Positions 27,243 through 37,500 of a stretch of DNA of 64,000 nucleotides are shown in pieces; position 1 is the first letter of the stretch; the number at the start of each line of letters is the position of its first letter. Position numbers and translations under genes: made by a program. The notes below the pieces were generated by a model, which did no database searches, was not told where the DNA came from, and saw nothing but the letters and a program-made list of their open reading frames with translations. Origin of the DNA: Anaerolineae bacterium (GTDB lineage Bacteria; Chloroflexota; Anaerolineae; Anaerolineales; Anaerolineaceae); NCBI GenBank assembly GCA_013178185.1, contig JABLXC010000010.1, positions 37,874 through 101,873 of the forward strand, given 5' to 3'.

Positions 27243-28307
27243 TCAACGCGCCGGTACCTGCGAACCTGCGAATTTTTTGAAGTCGGCAAGAATTTGTCGG
27301 AAGTCGTTTTGATCACGGGTATCTCGCGGAAATAATGGGTACCAGCCCAATTTGCCTGCCTGGCCTTGATCATCGCCCCACCACAACGCCAACGGCGCGT
27401 TATTAGGACAATTCCTATACGTTACCATTGTAGCGCCAAAACCGACGCCAAAACGCCCGTAGCCAAGCGGACGCCGGTAAACATTGGCAGGGAACCGCCT
27501 TACTAAGTTGGCCCCTGCAATCAAGAACTCAGTCTCCAGGACCTGTCGACCGACCTCACTTGAAAACACTTGATTTCCACCACCAGCATGCCGCGCCGTA
27601 AATGGATACTGTGTTTCTGCTTGAAGGCAGTCCACTACCGCCTGATCTTGAGGCACCGCCGCTGGCCAATACACGTCAGCACTATAACGGTAATAATTCC
27701 TGTTTTCGCAAATCCGCAAGCGCCAAAAATGAAGCTGAACATTTTTTCCAGTTTCTTGGTTGATCCTGGGCAGCCATTTGGAAGAGTAATATTCCGCACT
27801 CGCATAGGACACCATCACAATCACATTCACAAATGCCTGAGCAGGCGCCGGCCCGCGAATCCAAGCTTCCAAATCCTCTTTCAGCTGCCCTCCAGAAAAG
27901 AGAGCGTCATCAATATAAACATAAGGCCCACCTGGACGACCACACTGCTGAACCTGCAAACCACAGGCGGCCTGCAGGCATTCGTCAAACATTTGCAACA
28001 TGACGCCTTGACTGTGACCACGGCCTTGCGTCTGAAGAATATTGGTTCCCTGCCAGAATGCCCGAGGATCAGGCCCAGCTAGCTGAGCATCAACAGCCAA
28101 CATTGAAATGAACTGCCTGAAATTGGCTTCGGTGAAATACCAATTCCTGAGTACATGCTCCATCTCCTGCAACACTGCCAGCCTATTAGCCAGAGTAAAT
28201 TGACTTACCCAGCGGTCCACGTGCGCTGCTGTAGGTGGCGGCACCTGACCGAGACGGTATCCTGCAATAATTGCTGCTATTGATTGCAGCAATTGCTGGT
28301 AAAGCAT
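27243..28307 (-). CDS. Phosphoribosyltransferase-like conflict-system protein
   Basis: 354 residues from ATG 28307, selected because AAGGA lies eight bases before it; ATG 28322 is an alternative. The PRPP-binding signature VYIDDALFSGGQL lies at about 131-143: two acidic residues followed by SGG, as in type I PRTases. The N-terminal 110 residues are helical (HVDRWVSQF, FRQFISML). This architecture fits the PRTase-CE type found in predicted nucleotide-dependent conflict systems; I recognise it by motif only. It precedes the NADAR gene by four bases, forming a two-gene operon. A role in phage defence or as a toxin is inferred. Confidence 0.7.
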   Translation of the reverse strand: MLYQQLLQSIAAIIAGYRLGQVPPPTAAHVDRWVSQFTLANRLAVLQEMEHVLRNWYFTEANFRQFISMLAVDAQLAGPDPRAFWQGTNILQTQGRGHSQGVMLQMFDECLQAACGLQVQQCGRPGGPYVYIDDALFSGGQLKEDLEAWIRGPAPAQAFVNVIVMVSYASAEYYSSKWLPRINQETGKNVQLHFWRLRICENRNYYRYSADVYWPAAVPQDQAVVDCLQAETQYPFTARHAGGGNQVFSSEVGRQVLETEFLIAGANLVRRFPANVYRRPLGYGRFGVGFGATMVTYRNCPNNAPLALWWGDDQGQAGKLGWYPLFPRDTRDQNDFRQILADFKKFAGSQVPAR

Positions 28308-28799
28308 ACGACCATCCTTCATTTACCCACAAAACAATTCATCGTACACGGAATCATCAACTCCTTCAGCTAACTCAACCTCCACCGCCTCTAGATAAAA
28401 AACCACCTTTTTCTATACGGACCTTCCCGTTCACACGAAACATTGAAAATACACTGCATACCTGATCAACAACCCGTATCGAAAACTATGATCGGAAAAC
28501 GTACGTTTTCTTACCGATCCCGGTAGCCACTCACTTTCACGTTAATTCAGATCCGTTATTGTCAAAACCCCGTATTTTGTCAGGCGCGGTCTTCCGCTGC
28601 CTTCTTTTCGCACTACGCTTTCTATTATCTTGTTTTTTATGCCTTTAATTTCCCGACCGCCGGCGCCGGCCGCCAGCTGGAAGCCTCGCTGCAGCACCCG
28701 TAAAAATAGGGCTTGAAACTGTCAAAAGCACGCATTAACATTGGTTTTGTCAGTTACGCAGGCCGCCGACGGCCTATTTTTCACGGAAGGAGCCACCCC
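28308..28799. other. Intergenic region with a 16-bp palindrome
   Basis: 492 bp between divergent operons. It holds the perfect palindrome GAAAACGTACGTTTTC at 28495-28510, flanked by GATCGG and CCGATC so that a longer imperfect stem is possible, and a GC-rich stretch (28660-28690). Promoters for both directions must lie here. No gene was seen. Confidence 0.5.
28495..28510. promoter_or_regulatory. 16-bp palindrome, operator candidate
   Basis: GAAAACGTACGTTTTC is a perfect palindrome about 190 bp upstream of the PRTase gene and 290 bp upstream of the gene at 28800. Only one copy was seen. Confidence 0.4.
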
Positions 28800-29171
28800 A
28801 TGAGCAACGCCTTTTTTGATGCCCTGCGCGCTGAGGAAGAAGCCCGGCAGCGCCTGGCTGTCACTCTGCCCGACTACCAGCTGGCGGTGAAAACCCTGTT
28901 GCCGGTGGCGCTCACCGATTCCAGCGGTGGCCGGGTGTGCGCAAACGTGCTGTTGAGTCTTTACGACAGCGACACCTATCCCTTCCCTATTGCCGATCTG
29001 GGCGTCCTGGATCTGCCCCTGCTGGAACACGCCCTGATCGCCATTCGCGGCCGCGTGCTGTTGGGTGAAGAACCCCACACCATCGCCGCCGATGGCCAGG
29101 AAGCCTTTCATCGATTGCTTGAGCTCTGGCCGCAACTGGTCGCCGGCGTCCGCTACGGCTGTCCCTTTTGA
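28800..29171 (+). CDS. Hypothetical plasmid protein (DUF7673-like)
   Basis: 123 residues from ATG 28800, preceded by AAGGAG at ideal spacing. The sequence (MSNAFFDALRAEEEARQRL, LLSLYDSDTYPFPIADL, ALIAIRGRVLLGEEPH) matches small proteins common on proteobacterial plasmids and ICEs, with a domain of unknown function. First gene of a compact operon that ends with a tyrosine recombinase. GC content here is visibly higher than in the tra region. Confidence 0.7.
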   Translation: MSNAFFDALRAEEEARQRLAVTLPDYQLAVKTLLPVALTDSSGGRVCANVLLSLYDSDTYPFPIADLGVLDLPLLEHALIAIRGRVLLGEEPHTIAADGQEAFHRLLELWPQLVAGVRYGCPF

Positions 29172-29185
29172 ACGAGGAAACCCTA

Positions 29186-29575
29186 ATGATCTACCGCGCC
29201 TTCTGCACCTGGATCAACAGCCGATACGATGAACAGACCGTGTTCCTCGACGCCGCCAACTACGATCAGGCCGCCCAGCGTTTGAAGGCGCTGCTGGTTC
29301 TGGTGTGGCAAGCGCAGGAATCCGACATCGAGTTCTACAACCTCAACGACGAGCACGAACTGCGCAGCCACTCCCTCCACCCCGACGTCGGCGATCAGTA
29401 CCTGCTGGAATGCGGTTCAGACCATGGAAAGGCTGTGTATTGTCAGGAACCACTGTTGCTGGTCGGGCCGCGCTCCCTCGCCCGGTTGCGCGCTGCCTTG
29501 AAGGCCGTGGCCGATCTACAGCCGCCACTGACCGACTACCTGGAAGCCGGCGATAGGGGAAGGAGCGCGCTATGA
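29186..29575 (+). CDS. Hypothetical plasmid protein
   Basis: 129 residues from ATG 29186, chosen for the GAGGAA ribosome site just before it rather than an upstream TTG at 29168. Soluble alpha/beta protein; the last four bases overlap the next start. Function unknown, but it is usually found in the same plasmid cluster as its neighbours. Confidence 0.65.
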   Translation: MIYRAFCTWINSRYDEQTVFLDAANYDQAAQRLKALLVLVWQAQESDIEFYNLNDEHELRSHSLHPDVGDQYLLECGSDHGKAVYCQEPLLLVGPRSLARLRAALKAVADLQPPLTDYLEAGDRGRSAL

Positions 29576-30024
29576 ACACGGTTCCATTTGATGGACAAAT
29601 CTTTGCTGTCACTGGCCGCTCGAACGCGGATGGTCGGTCTTACAACGACATTCATTTTTACGGCAAATCACCCCATGCCGATGAGCTGGTTCAATACGAC
29701 GCTCGGGCGGTGTACTACGTTGAGCGCTACGGCTGGGATCAGGCAAAAGACAATGCCTTTGCTTATGACCCTGCGTTCGATATTTTTGAAAACCTCGAAA
29801 ACGGCCGCCGGCCAGTGGAAGAGCCGGATTCCATCCTGATCGCCGTGCAGGCTGAATTTGAACGCCTGCAGGCAACTCAGGCGCTCTCCGATCGGGAGCG
29901 CGTACTGGCCTGCAGAAACCTGATGAACCAACTGGACCAGTCCACTGCCCGCCATGCCGCTCGTGTGCTGCGCGGTACCGTGTCCGCGTACCTGTCCGCC
30001 CACTACAAGGCAGAGGACGACTGA
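29572..30024 (+). CDS. Hypothetical plasmid protein
   Basis: 150 residues; starts with a four-base ATGA overlap and the ribosome site GGAAGGAGC. The middle (YDARAVYYVERYGWDQAKD) and the helical C-terminal half (LNQLDQSTARHAARVL-type) show no recognised domain. Third gene of the 28800-30898 cluster. Confidence 0.65.
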   Translation: MNTVPFDGQIFAVTGRSNADGRSYNDIHFYGKSPHADELVQYDARAVYYVERYGWDQAKDNAFAYDPAFDIFENLENGRRPVEEPDSILIAVQAEFERLQATQALSDRERVLACRNLMNQLDQSTARHAARVLRGTVSAYLSAHYKAEDD

Positions 30025-30062
30025 CATGGCAACGGTAAACGACCTGAATGGAGATGGATCTT

Positions 30063-30191
30063 ATGAACGACAAAGAATTATATAAAGCGTCCTTCAAGGC
30101 TGGCCGCACCGCTGCCAAAATTTCAATGGTGGTGTTCGCGGTCGTTTTCCTTGTTTCTCTCATCCAACATTTGGCGGAAGTCACGCCATGA
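30063..30191 (+). CDS. Small single-pass membrane protein
   Basis: 42 residues (MNDKELYKASFKAGRT ... HLAEVTP) with one hydrophobic helix, MVVFAVVFLVSLI, at about 21-33. It has a ribosome site (GGAGATGGA) and its stop overlaps the recombinase start as ATGA. An 18-codon frame at 30026 ahead of it may be a leader peptide. Too short for family assignment. Confidence 0.55.
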   Translation: MNDKELYKASFKAGRTAAKISMVVFAVVFLVSLIQHLAEVTP

Positions 30192-30898
30192 ATCACCTGA
30201 TGACCTACTCTCCTTCCCTATCGCCCGACTTGGTGATCCCCCACTCCGGCGAGATGCGCACAGTGATCGACTGGAACCACTGGCGCAAGCGCCGTGCCTT
30301 CCTGCTGGCGCAGGACAGCGAAATTCCCCACTACCTGGTGCTGCCGGAAGTGCACCTGGTGCTGGAGCGTGCAAAGGATCTGGAGACCCATTTTCTGACG
30401 AATACCCTATGGCACACCGGCGCCCGGATCTCCGAGGCCCTGGCATTGACGAAGGAAAGCTTCCACCTCGATGGCGTGCGCAACAGCATGGTGGCACTGG
30501 CTACCGCCAAACAGCGCGAGCGTGGCCGGCCGTCCAGCAAGGCGAAAGCCAAGGCCAAACCCAAGCGGTACGTACCGGTTGTGAATCCTGCCTACCTGGA
30601 TGAAGTGGAACGCTATCTGGCGACCCGCAAGCCGAACAAGGAAGAACCCGTTTTTACGATGTCACGCCAGGCCTTCGACAATCGCCTGAAAGCCATCCAG
30701 GATGAACTGCAACTGCCGGTTGCCAGCCTCAGCGCGCACACCTTCCGCCACAGTTTCGCGGTCAGCGCGCTATTCCAGGGCCGCACCCTGAAAACGGTGC
30801 AGGATTGGCTGGGGCACCGCAACATCGCTGACACGGAAATTTACGCCCGCGTCCTAAGCGGGGAAACGCATCACCTCATGTACGGCATGATTTTCTAA
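30188..30898 (+). CDS. Tyrosine recombinase (XerC/D-like, compact)
   Basis: 236 residues. The catalytic set is complete: Arg80 in HTGARISEAL, the HxxR motif HTFRHSF (about 184-187), the LGHRN histidine (about 209) and the Tyr of DTEIYARVL (about 219). The N-terminal core-binding domain is short. Proteins of this size on plasmids serve as multimer resolution recombinases; the adjacent small plasmid genes fit that better than phage integration. A recombination site was not identified. Overlaps the preceding small gene by four bases. Confidence 0.88.
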   Translation: MNHLMTYSPSLSPDLVIPHSGEMRTVIDWNHWRKRRAFLLAQDSEIPHYLVLPEVHLVLERAKDLETHFLTNTLWHTGARISEALALTKESFHLDGVRNSMVALATAKQRERGRPSSKAKAKAKPKRYVPVVNPAYLDEVERYLATRKPNKEEPVFTMSRQAFDNRLKAIQDELQLPVASLSAHTFRHSFAVSALFQGRTLKTVQDWLGHRNIADTEIYARVLSGETHHLMYGMIF

Positions 30899-31018
30899 CA
30901 TAACAGCAGTAGGCATCTGTCATAGAAACGTGGTTGTCGGTAGTATCGATCGACGCGCCTGGTGAAAACATCCTTTTTCCCAGCAGCGGATAAGGCGGGC
31001 TATTTTTCAAGGAAGAAG

Positions 31019-31243
31019 ATGGAAAACATCGTGTGGTTTATCATACGTTACAGAAACCAGCTCCTAGGGACGGTAATTCTGATTGTCGCGCTCACTGTCA
31101 TCGTAACCTTGACTATGGGTTTGATACCAGATCGCAAATCCTGTGACCAGCATTGGTCAACATATAGAGAGAGTAAACGAGGAGGCGGACCTGGAATTTC
31201 ACAGATTTTCATTCCATCAGAGTGTCAAAAGCAGCCGGAATAA
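31019..31243 (+). CDS. Small membrane protein
   Basis: 74 residues from ATG 31019 (AAGGAAG ribosome site; a GTG at 30962 is an alternative). One membrane helix at about 13-35 (LLGTVILIVALTVIVTLTMG), then a short soluble tail with two cysteines. No family recognised. Confidence 0.5.
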   Translation: MENIVWFIIRYRNQLLGTVILIVALTVIVTLTMGLIPDRKSCDQHWSTYRESKRGGGPGISQIFIPSECQKQPE

Positions 31244-31402
31244 GGGAATAACGCTATGCCGATTCCATGAAGGCCGTTGTTGCGTTTCACCCAGGCCCCA
31301 ACGGATGAGTTACTGTGTGATATGCGAGCACTGATGTATGTGTGCGGTGAAATTCGTCGAATACTTGAAGGTTGAAATTTTGGACGGTGGCTGGTCAGGG
31401 AT

Positions 31403-32056
31403 ATGAAGGAGAAAATCGCAAATTTCGCACGATGGATTAGACCTCAGAATACCATTGCGAATTCAATCGGTGGCAAGGTATTCAAAGTTACAACTATTGC
31501 AAGCTTTGCTTTGGTTACTGCTGTATTTTTATTTGTTTTGATCGCAGCGTGGATCAAGCGTATGACTCCGGAGGACGAACCTACTGCTTACCAGCAACAG
31601 CAGATCGATCGGGCAATTTCCGTTATTTGCCGCCTGGATGAAGTTATTTGCAAGACGGCCACCACAGAGAGTATACAGTATAAGGTGCTCAATCTTTCCG
31701 CTTTTCTCGACATCGGTAGAGCATTCTACTGGTCACATTATGCCGTAACCCATCGGACTGAAACGGGATATCAAATAAGCTTTACAAGCCATCTATTTGA
31801 CGATCTCTCGGCACTGAGCGTATTCATGTTCCATGAACTGAAACATATACGCAGTTCCGATTTCGAGCTTTATGAGGACGCAAACAGGAAGAAGGAAGAA
31901 TGTATCGATCACAATTTCGTCAAGCAATCCACTTCTGCCTTCACTGAGAAACTTGAAGCCTGGCTTCACACCCCAGATGTGCGTTTGATGAGAATGAACG
32001 AATCGCCAATTGTCTTTGCAAAGTTACCCGGAAATACGATTAAAGACTGCACTTAG
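31403..32056 (+). CDS. Membrane-anchored zincin-like protein (HExxH)
   Basis: 217 residues with one membrane helix (about 30-50) and a soluble domain. HELKH at 144-148 is an HExxH zinc-binding motif, preceded by a hydrophobic helix (LSALSVFMF) as in metallopeptidases; a downstream acidic ligand could be E156 or one of the EE pair near 170. Metallopeptidase function is plausible, substrate unknown. The preceding 160 bp contain only very short frames. Confidence 0.55.
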   Translation: MKEKIANFARWIRPQNTIANSIGGKVFKVTTIASFALVTAVFLFVLIAAWIKRMTPEDEPTAYQQQQIDRAISVICRLDEVICKTATTESIQYKVLNLSAFLDIGRAFYWSHYAVTHRTETGYQISFTSHLFDDLSALSVFMFHELKHIRSSDFELYEDANRKKEECIDHNFVKQSTSAFTEKLEAWLHTPDVRLMRMNESPIVFAKLPGNTIKDCT

Positions 32057-32098
32057 GGGTCGATCTACAAATGCTGCCCACATTTGAAATGTAGGTGC

Positions 32099-32854
32099 TC
32101 AAAACCGGCGCGTTCGCCTTCGCATCAGTTGTGGCGGGACGTGCGTAGGGGGTTGCAACACTGTCTGAACTTTGCGAACAGATCCGACTTGTTGAGCCAG
32201 GTTGAATAGCTTGTCGAAACCTTGGGACGCCGCGCCCCGATGAATTTCAATAAATTCATGTCGCGCGATTGGCGTCACGCATGGTGCATCATCACATTGG
32301 CTCTTCAGAAGCCACCAGAGCGTGTCACCACCAAAATCAATAAACACGCGGCTATGACTGCCGAACCATTCCGCTAGCAGTTTACACTCGTCGAAGGACA
32401 CACGTTTAACCCGCGAGGTCTGATTGATGTGGGTACCGTGGTCATGCGCTTTTTGGAATTGCTCTATGTCTCGCTTGCGTCTAGTGCCATCCACCACCCA
32501 CACCAGCTTGGGATAAAATAGGTCGCGGGACCGGCGTTCCTCCGGACTAATAGCAGAATGCTGGAACTCGATGACCCAGCCCTGCCCGGTTTTCACGTCG
32601 GCAATGTGCTTCTCGCCGTTGTCTGCATGATGAACAACCTCCTGCCAATGGTCAGGAAATTCGCCTTTCCAGGCACGGTGCCATTCGGTTTCGTTTTCCC
32701 ACCAAGGATCGCAGGTGCGGCGCCCTCTATGAGCCCAATGCCAAACCTTGATCTCACCGCACTTTGCGATCGTTGGTTGAGTGCATGCCGGACATTGGCC
32801 AGTAAGTTTGGGTTGGGCCTCTTGACGTTCCCCATTCACGAGAGAATATTTCAT
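32099..32854 (-). CDS. CoiA-like nuclease-fold protein
   Basis: 251 residues. A zinc-finger-like CPAC (21-24) is followed by VWHWAHRG and the ETEWHRAWK, GEKHIADVKT, WVIEFQHS and LVWVVDG motifs, which are the order seen in competence protein CoiA-type restriction-endonuclease-fold proteins (D..ExQ catalytic pattern: HIAD and EFQ). In such proteins the domain probably acts on DNA. The role on a plasmid is unknown; it may be a recombination or defence nuclease. Confidence 0.75.
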   Translation of the reverse strand: MKYSLVNGERQEAQPKLTGQCPACTQPTIAKCGEIKVWHWAHRGRRTCDPWWENETEWHRAWKGEFPDHWQEVVHHADNGEKHIADVKTGQGWVIEFQHSAISPEERRSRDLFYPKLVWVVDGTRRKRDIEQFQKAHDHGTHINQTSRVKRVSFDECKLLAEWFGSHSRVFIDFGGDTLWWLLKSQCDDAPCVTPIARHEFIEIHRGAASQGFDKLFNLAQQVGSVRKVQTVLQPPTHVPPQLMRRRTRRF

Positions 32855-32969
32855 AGTACGCTTTTCCCCCCAACTGCTTCCAGTTTTTAGCGGCCATTTG
32901 ACTCAAACAGGGCGTAACGTACCGCCTTCTGCATTACCTAAAATATTTGGCATGCGAACTGTGGGATTC

Positions 32970-33383
32970 TCATTGCACTCCCGGACCATTCGAAAAATAT
33001 TTCTTAACCTCGGAAAGCATATCTTTCAAGCTGCCTTGGTAATACCAGACTAAGCCGCATATGAAATACAGCGACAGGGATGCAGGGAAATTGGCGTCAC
33101 GCATTAAGTCTAAGGCAGCAGGATTTTTGAAATGCCAATACACCCAATAGCAGCCATCCACTGAAAACCAAGCATAAAAAAACATGAAAGGAAGCCTTTT
33201 CCAGCGCCTTTTAACTATGACTCTTAAACTCCAAGGAGCTGTCAAATAAGCCAGAATTGCCATGATGAAACTAATTGGAATATCCCAGTCGGGAGCTTGA
33301 TAATAGAAAGATCCTGCAACTAATAGCGAGATGCCTAGAAATAAAGAAAAAAGTTTCCACGGCCTGTTGTATTCAGCAATCAT
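32970..33383 (-). CDS. Hypothetical polytopic membrane protein
   Basis: 137 residues with about four membrane segments (LFLGISLLVAGSFYY, ISFIMAILAYLTAPW, PFMFFYAWFSV, LYFICGLVWYY). No conserved motif recognised. AT-richer than the upstream cluster. Confidence 0.55.
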   Translation of the reverse strand: MIAEYNRPWKLFSLFLGISLLVAGSFYYQAPDWDIPISFIMAILAYLTAPWSLRVIVKRRWKRLPFMFFYAWFSVDGCYWVYWHFKNPAALDLMRDANFPASLSLYFICGLVWYYQGSLKDMLSEVKKYFSNGPGVQ

Positions 33384-33517
33384 ATCTACCTTTTGGTAAT
33401 TTCAACCTACGCCAAATACTATTTCCAAGGAAATCTACGTTAATAGCAGCGATTGATTGGATTGATTCTATTCAATTTATACATATAACAAACATCCAAA
33501 AATAATCCCATTCAAAA

Positions 33518-33877
33518 TTACCTGCATGAATAAATACTGCGCAGTACCGATTTAACAGCATCGTGAGCATTCATTAATTTTAACTCTTGTGAATTAGTAA
33601 TTTTTTGCTCTGTAATAGTAACAAGGTCAGTGCGTGTCGTACCTTTCGGCATGCAAATACGATCATCTTCACGAATACCATCTACAACAGCTTGAATATA
33701 ACCGTTACAGAAACTGATCCAACTTTCGTCCGCTCTTGTGCAGGTACTTGAAAAGCTTTCTCCGCTCATTTGCATTTTCGAGTCAACTGAAAATGCGGGA
33801 ACTGAAAAAAACGTAATTGCCAAAATGATGGCGGAGACAAGAATACGAAATATATTACCAGAGCGAAATATAAACAT
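33518..33877 (-). CDS. Secreted Rap1a/Tai-family-like protein
   Basis: 119 residues with a signal peptide or membrane anchor (about 10-30). The mature part (SFCNGYIQAVVDGIREDD, ICMPKGTTRTDLVTI) with its cysteine pattern matches the Rap1a/Tai periplasmic immunity fold, which neutralises type VI amidase effectors in some bacteria. No effector gene is nearby, so orphan immunity or another function are both possible. Confidence 0.65.
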   Translation of the reverse strand: MFIFRSGNIFRILVSAIILAITFFSVPAFSVDSKMQMSGESFSSTCTRADESWISFCNGYIQAVVDGIREDDRICMPKGTTRTDLVTITEQKITNSQELKLMNAHDAVKSVLRSIYSCR

Positions 33878-34578
33878 CTCTTTCTCCCAAAGCCAGCTAA
33901 CATGTTTGTAGAAAGCGAATCCTGAGAATTCAGATTATCTACACGCAATAAATTTCAACATTAACCAAATCATAAAGCATTTAAAACATTCTACATCGCA
34001 GCAAACTCAATCGAACTAATTTACCGCAATACTTGGGCATTGATCCCTGTATTGGCGTAGCTTTAAATCAGTTTGGACAACAAAATGAGTATTGTCATTT
34101 GTATGTTAAATTTCCATTGCGAACGTCAGCTTTGAGCGAGAGTTACGATTTACAAAGTCTATAGCCAGACGACCGCTTCCCGCTTTTTCGCGACACTTCC
34201 ATTCACCAGATTGAATCCCGTCGAAGAATCAATACTTTGAAATCTCATAGTCTGCCAAAATTCCCGATCGCAAAATGAGCAAACCATTCTGGGATGGTTG
34301 CTGTCACGAATACTCCAGAGAAAACCAATACGTTGCAAATAAAAGCAAATTACGAACGGTCGCTCACGGGCGAAAAGCGGTCATTCCAATGGAGAGCACA
34401 GATTCCAAACAAAATGGGAGAAAGCGGACGCTCATCTCCACTCGCTCCCGTCAGGAATCTCGACCAAAACCAAACCCCCAGACGTTTTCCCTTGCGCCGC
34501 AAGCAGGTGCAACTGAAAATTCGGCGCCATCACCGCGCCCCATTTCTGTACAAAGGAGCTCTACATAAATCTTGCCCG
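33878..34578. other. Non-coding gap at the end of the defence island
   Basis: About 700 bp, AT-rich at the left and more neutral toward 34500. Short open frames exist (for example from 34275) but lack ribosome sites and protein-like composition. No repeat or attachment site could be identified that would mark the island border. Confidence 0.4.
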
Positions 34579-37500
34579 CTACTTCACCACTTCCATCAGC
34601 TTCCCGAAACTGTCTACCACATCGTACTTCACGTTTTCCGGAGCGAAGCGCTGATTCATCTCCTCGAAGAACTTACGAGCACATTTGATCTTGGTTTTCT
34701 CGATCTCTCGTAATTCCATAGACGACATCGTGCCCTTGGTTTCCGCCACAAAGTAGATGTGCTTGACTGATCCTTCTTTGAACGAAATTGCCCAGTCCGG
34801 ATTGTAATCACCGACTGGCGTAGGAATCAGAAAGCCTCGCGGCAACTTGGCGTAGACCACCACTTCTTTGCTGGTGTCCAGCTCCTCGACAAACTTGCGC
34901 TCGATGTTGGAATCAGTGAGCACATAATCGTAAATGTGCCGCTGCAGTTTGTTGCCCGCTTTGCTGAAATCCTGCTTGGTTTGGCCTGCTGTGAAGATGT
35001 CTAGATCGAATTTGTCTTCGACCATGTCATAGGCAAGATGCTCAATAATGACAGTGGCCTTTTGCTCGTTGATCAGGCGAATGGCCTCGGCGATAAAGCT
35101 TTCCGGATTGGTCTTGTACTGTGCGAATACAGCAACGTTGAGGCCCTTGAGCACCTCGGCAACGGTCCGGCGAGTGAGCTGCGTCCCTTCGGCCAGCTTG
35201 CCGATCAGGTCATACTTTACCGCAGAATGTATTGACTGCCTGTTGTACTCGACTTCAGTCTCGGCGACACGGAAAGCTGCACCTTTCTTCAAGGCTTCTG
35301 CGTCGATCTGATCAAGCTGCTCACCTTTCTGAATGGTGTATTGCAACGGCGTAACCCGTAACCCAGAATCCTTGTCGTTGAGGGTGTTGATCGCCTTGTT
35401 TATCAGCTCGTTGGAACTGAACTCCACGCTGTAAGCTGCCTTGCGATTAATACGGCTCCATAACGCCTTAAACTCCTGCTTGTCGAAGTTGGCATTGAGT
35501 GGATTTTTCTTCGGGCGACGGTCGTCGCTGATGTCCGGCAGCAGACTTTCGCTGAACACACTATCGATCAACAGGAATACCTGCTCGGCGTGCGCTGCAA
35601 GCTCTGTTGGTAGCCCAGCCAAAGAGCCGCTTTTTTTGGCTTCATGGTATGTGGAAGAGATTCGATCCGCGTCGTCGGTGTAATCGTTTTTCAGCAAATA
35701 TTTGTAGATTTGCTTGGCGAGTTGCGGCGTAACCTCCACATCGCCTGCTGGTGTCTTCAGTACCTTGCCTGTGAAATAGGCTTCGTTCGCTATTTTCGGA
35801 CGTGCAGACAGGGATTTGCTGATGTCCTCTTGCAGGGCCTGCACGAATGCGGAAAAGCTTTCGCTGGCCACTACCGTCAGGACGTTCACGTCGTGGACAA
35901 TGGAAGGATGGTCCATGCGATCGCCATGCTGGTTGACGGACAGTCGTAGACCTCGACCAACCTCTTGCCGACGAGTAACCTCATTGTTGTAGTCTGGATG
36001 CTTGAGGAAGCAGATCACGAACACATTGGGATTATCCCAGCCTTCGCGCAGGGCCGAGTGCGAGAAGATAAAGCGCACTGGTTCTTCGAACTTGAGCAGT
36101 TGCTCCTTCTTGCGAAGGATAAGATCATACGCATCCACGTCGTTGGATAACCCGGCATTCTCACCGCGCTTTTCCACAGCGGAGTCGACCATTCGCTTGG
36201 ACTTCTTGTCGATGGAGAAGTAACCGCTGTGCGTGTTCTCAGCGGGGATGCCTTTTAGATACTTGATATAGGGCGTTTCATCCAGATCCAGCATCTCATT
36301 GAGATACAGGTTGTACTCATCTTCAAAGATACGGGCATATTCACCTTTCTCATCGATTGCGGTGTAGTCACGATACTTGGCTACCTCGTCAATGAAGAAC
36401 AACGTGAGCACCTTCACTTCCTGCTGGAACAGCGCCTGCTCCTTGTCAAAATGCGCCTTGATGGCTTCACGAATCTGGAGACGGCGCAGCGCGGCTTCGG
36501 TCACGTCTCCAGTCGCATCACCTACTGTCAGCTCAAGTCCGTTGGTGAAGCTGAGGGTATCCGTGTTGGCATTGATCTCCGACACCACGAAGCCATCGCG
36601 GTACTGATCCAGCTGGTTGGACAGGTCAAAGAGGCTATCGCCTTCGCCAATCTTGCGTACCACGCGCTTGATGTTGCCTCCTGCCAGCTTCTGCTCAAAT
36701 TCGACGCGCGCCTCCGGCGGCTTCTTGCTCGAAATATCAATAGATTGCAGGTACAGATAGCCAGCAGTGCCAGCCAATCCCTTTACCGAGATCCCGCGTA
36801 CACCGATTTTCTTAACCAGTTTCTGGTTATAGGCATCCAGAGCATCGAGCCGATGGATCTTATTGTGCGTGGTCTTATGGGTAGCTGAGTAGCGCAACAC
36901 CATCAAGGCTTTGAAATCTTCCAGCGACTTGAGCGTCGCCGCACCTTCCATTTTCTGCGGTTCGTCCAGAATCAGAATGGGTCGATTGGCACTGATGATG
37001 TCAATGGGCTTGCGCGACTGAAAGTCGTCCAAGCCAACCATTTCAGTTTGGCCTTGGGCATTAACTCTCGGCATTCCATAAATACGACGAGCATCAGCCC
37101 CCTTGGCATTGAAGGCCTGCACGTTGATCACCATCACGTTAATGCCCGCATCCGATGAGAAGCCTTCCAGCTTGTTAAGGTCACGAGAGTTGTAAATGAA
37201 AAAGCGGGCCCTCTTATGATAAGTCTCCAGGAAGTGTTCCGCGGTAATTTCCAGCGATTTGGCCACGCCCTCACGGATAGCGATGCTGGGTACTACGATG
37301 ATGAACTTGCTCCAACCATACAGCTTATTGAGCTCGAAGATCGTTTTGATATAGCAATAGGTTTTGCCGGTACCGGTTTCCATCTCGATGTCGAGATTGA
37401 CCTTGGCTACTTTCGTTTTGACCAGCGTATCTGACACCGGCAGATTCTGCGCGTACTGTGCATGCTGGATGTTATCGTGTATGGCCTGCTCCGACAGGGT

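Noticed and set aside
34275..34713. Two overlapping plus-strand frames at the island border
   Set aside because: No ribosome sites, low-complexity composition, and partial antisense to res.
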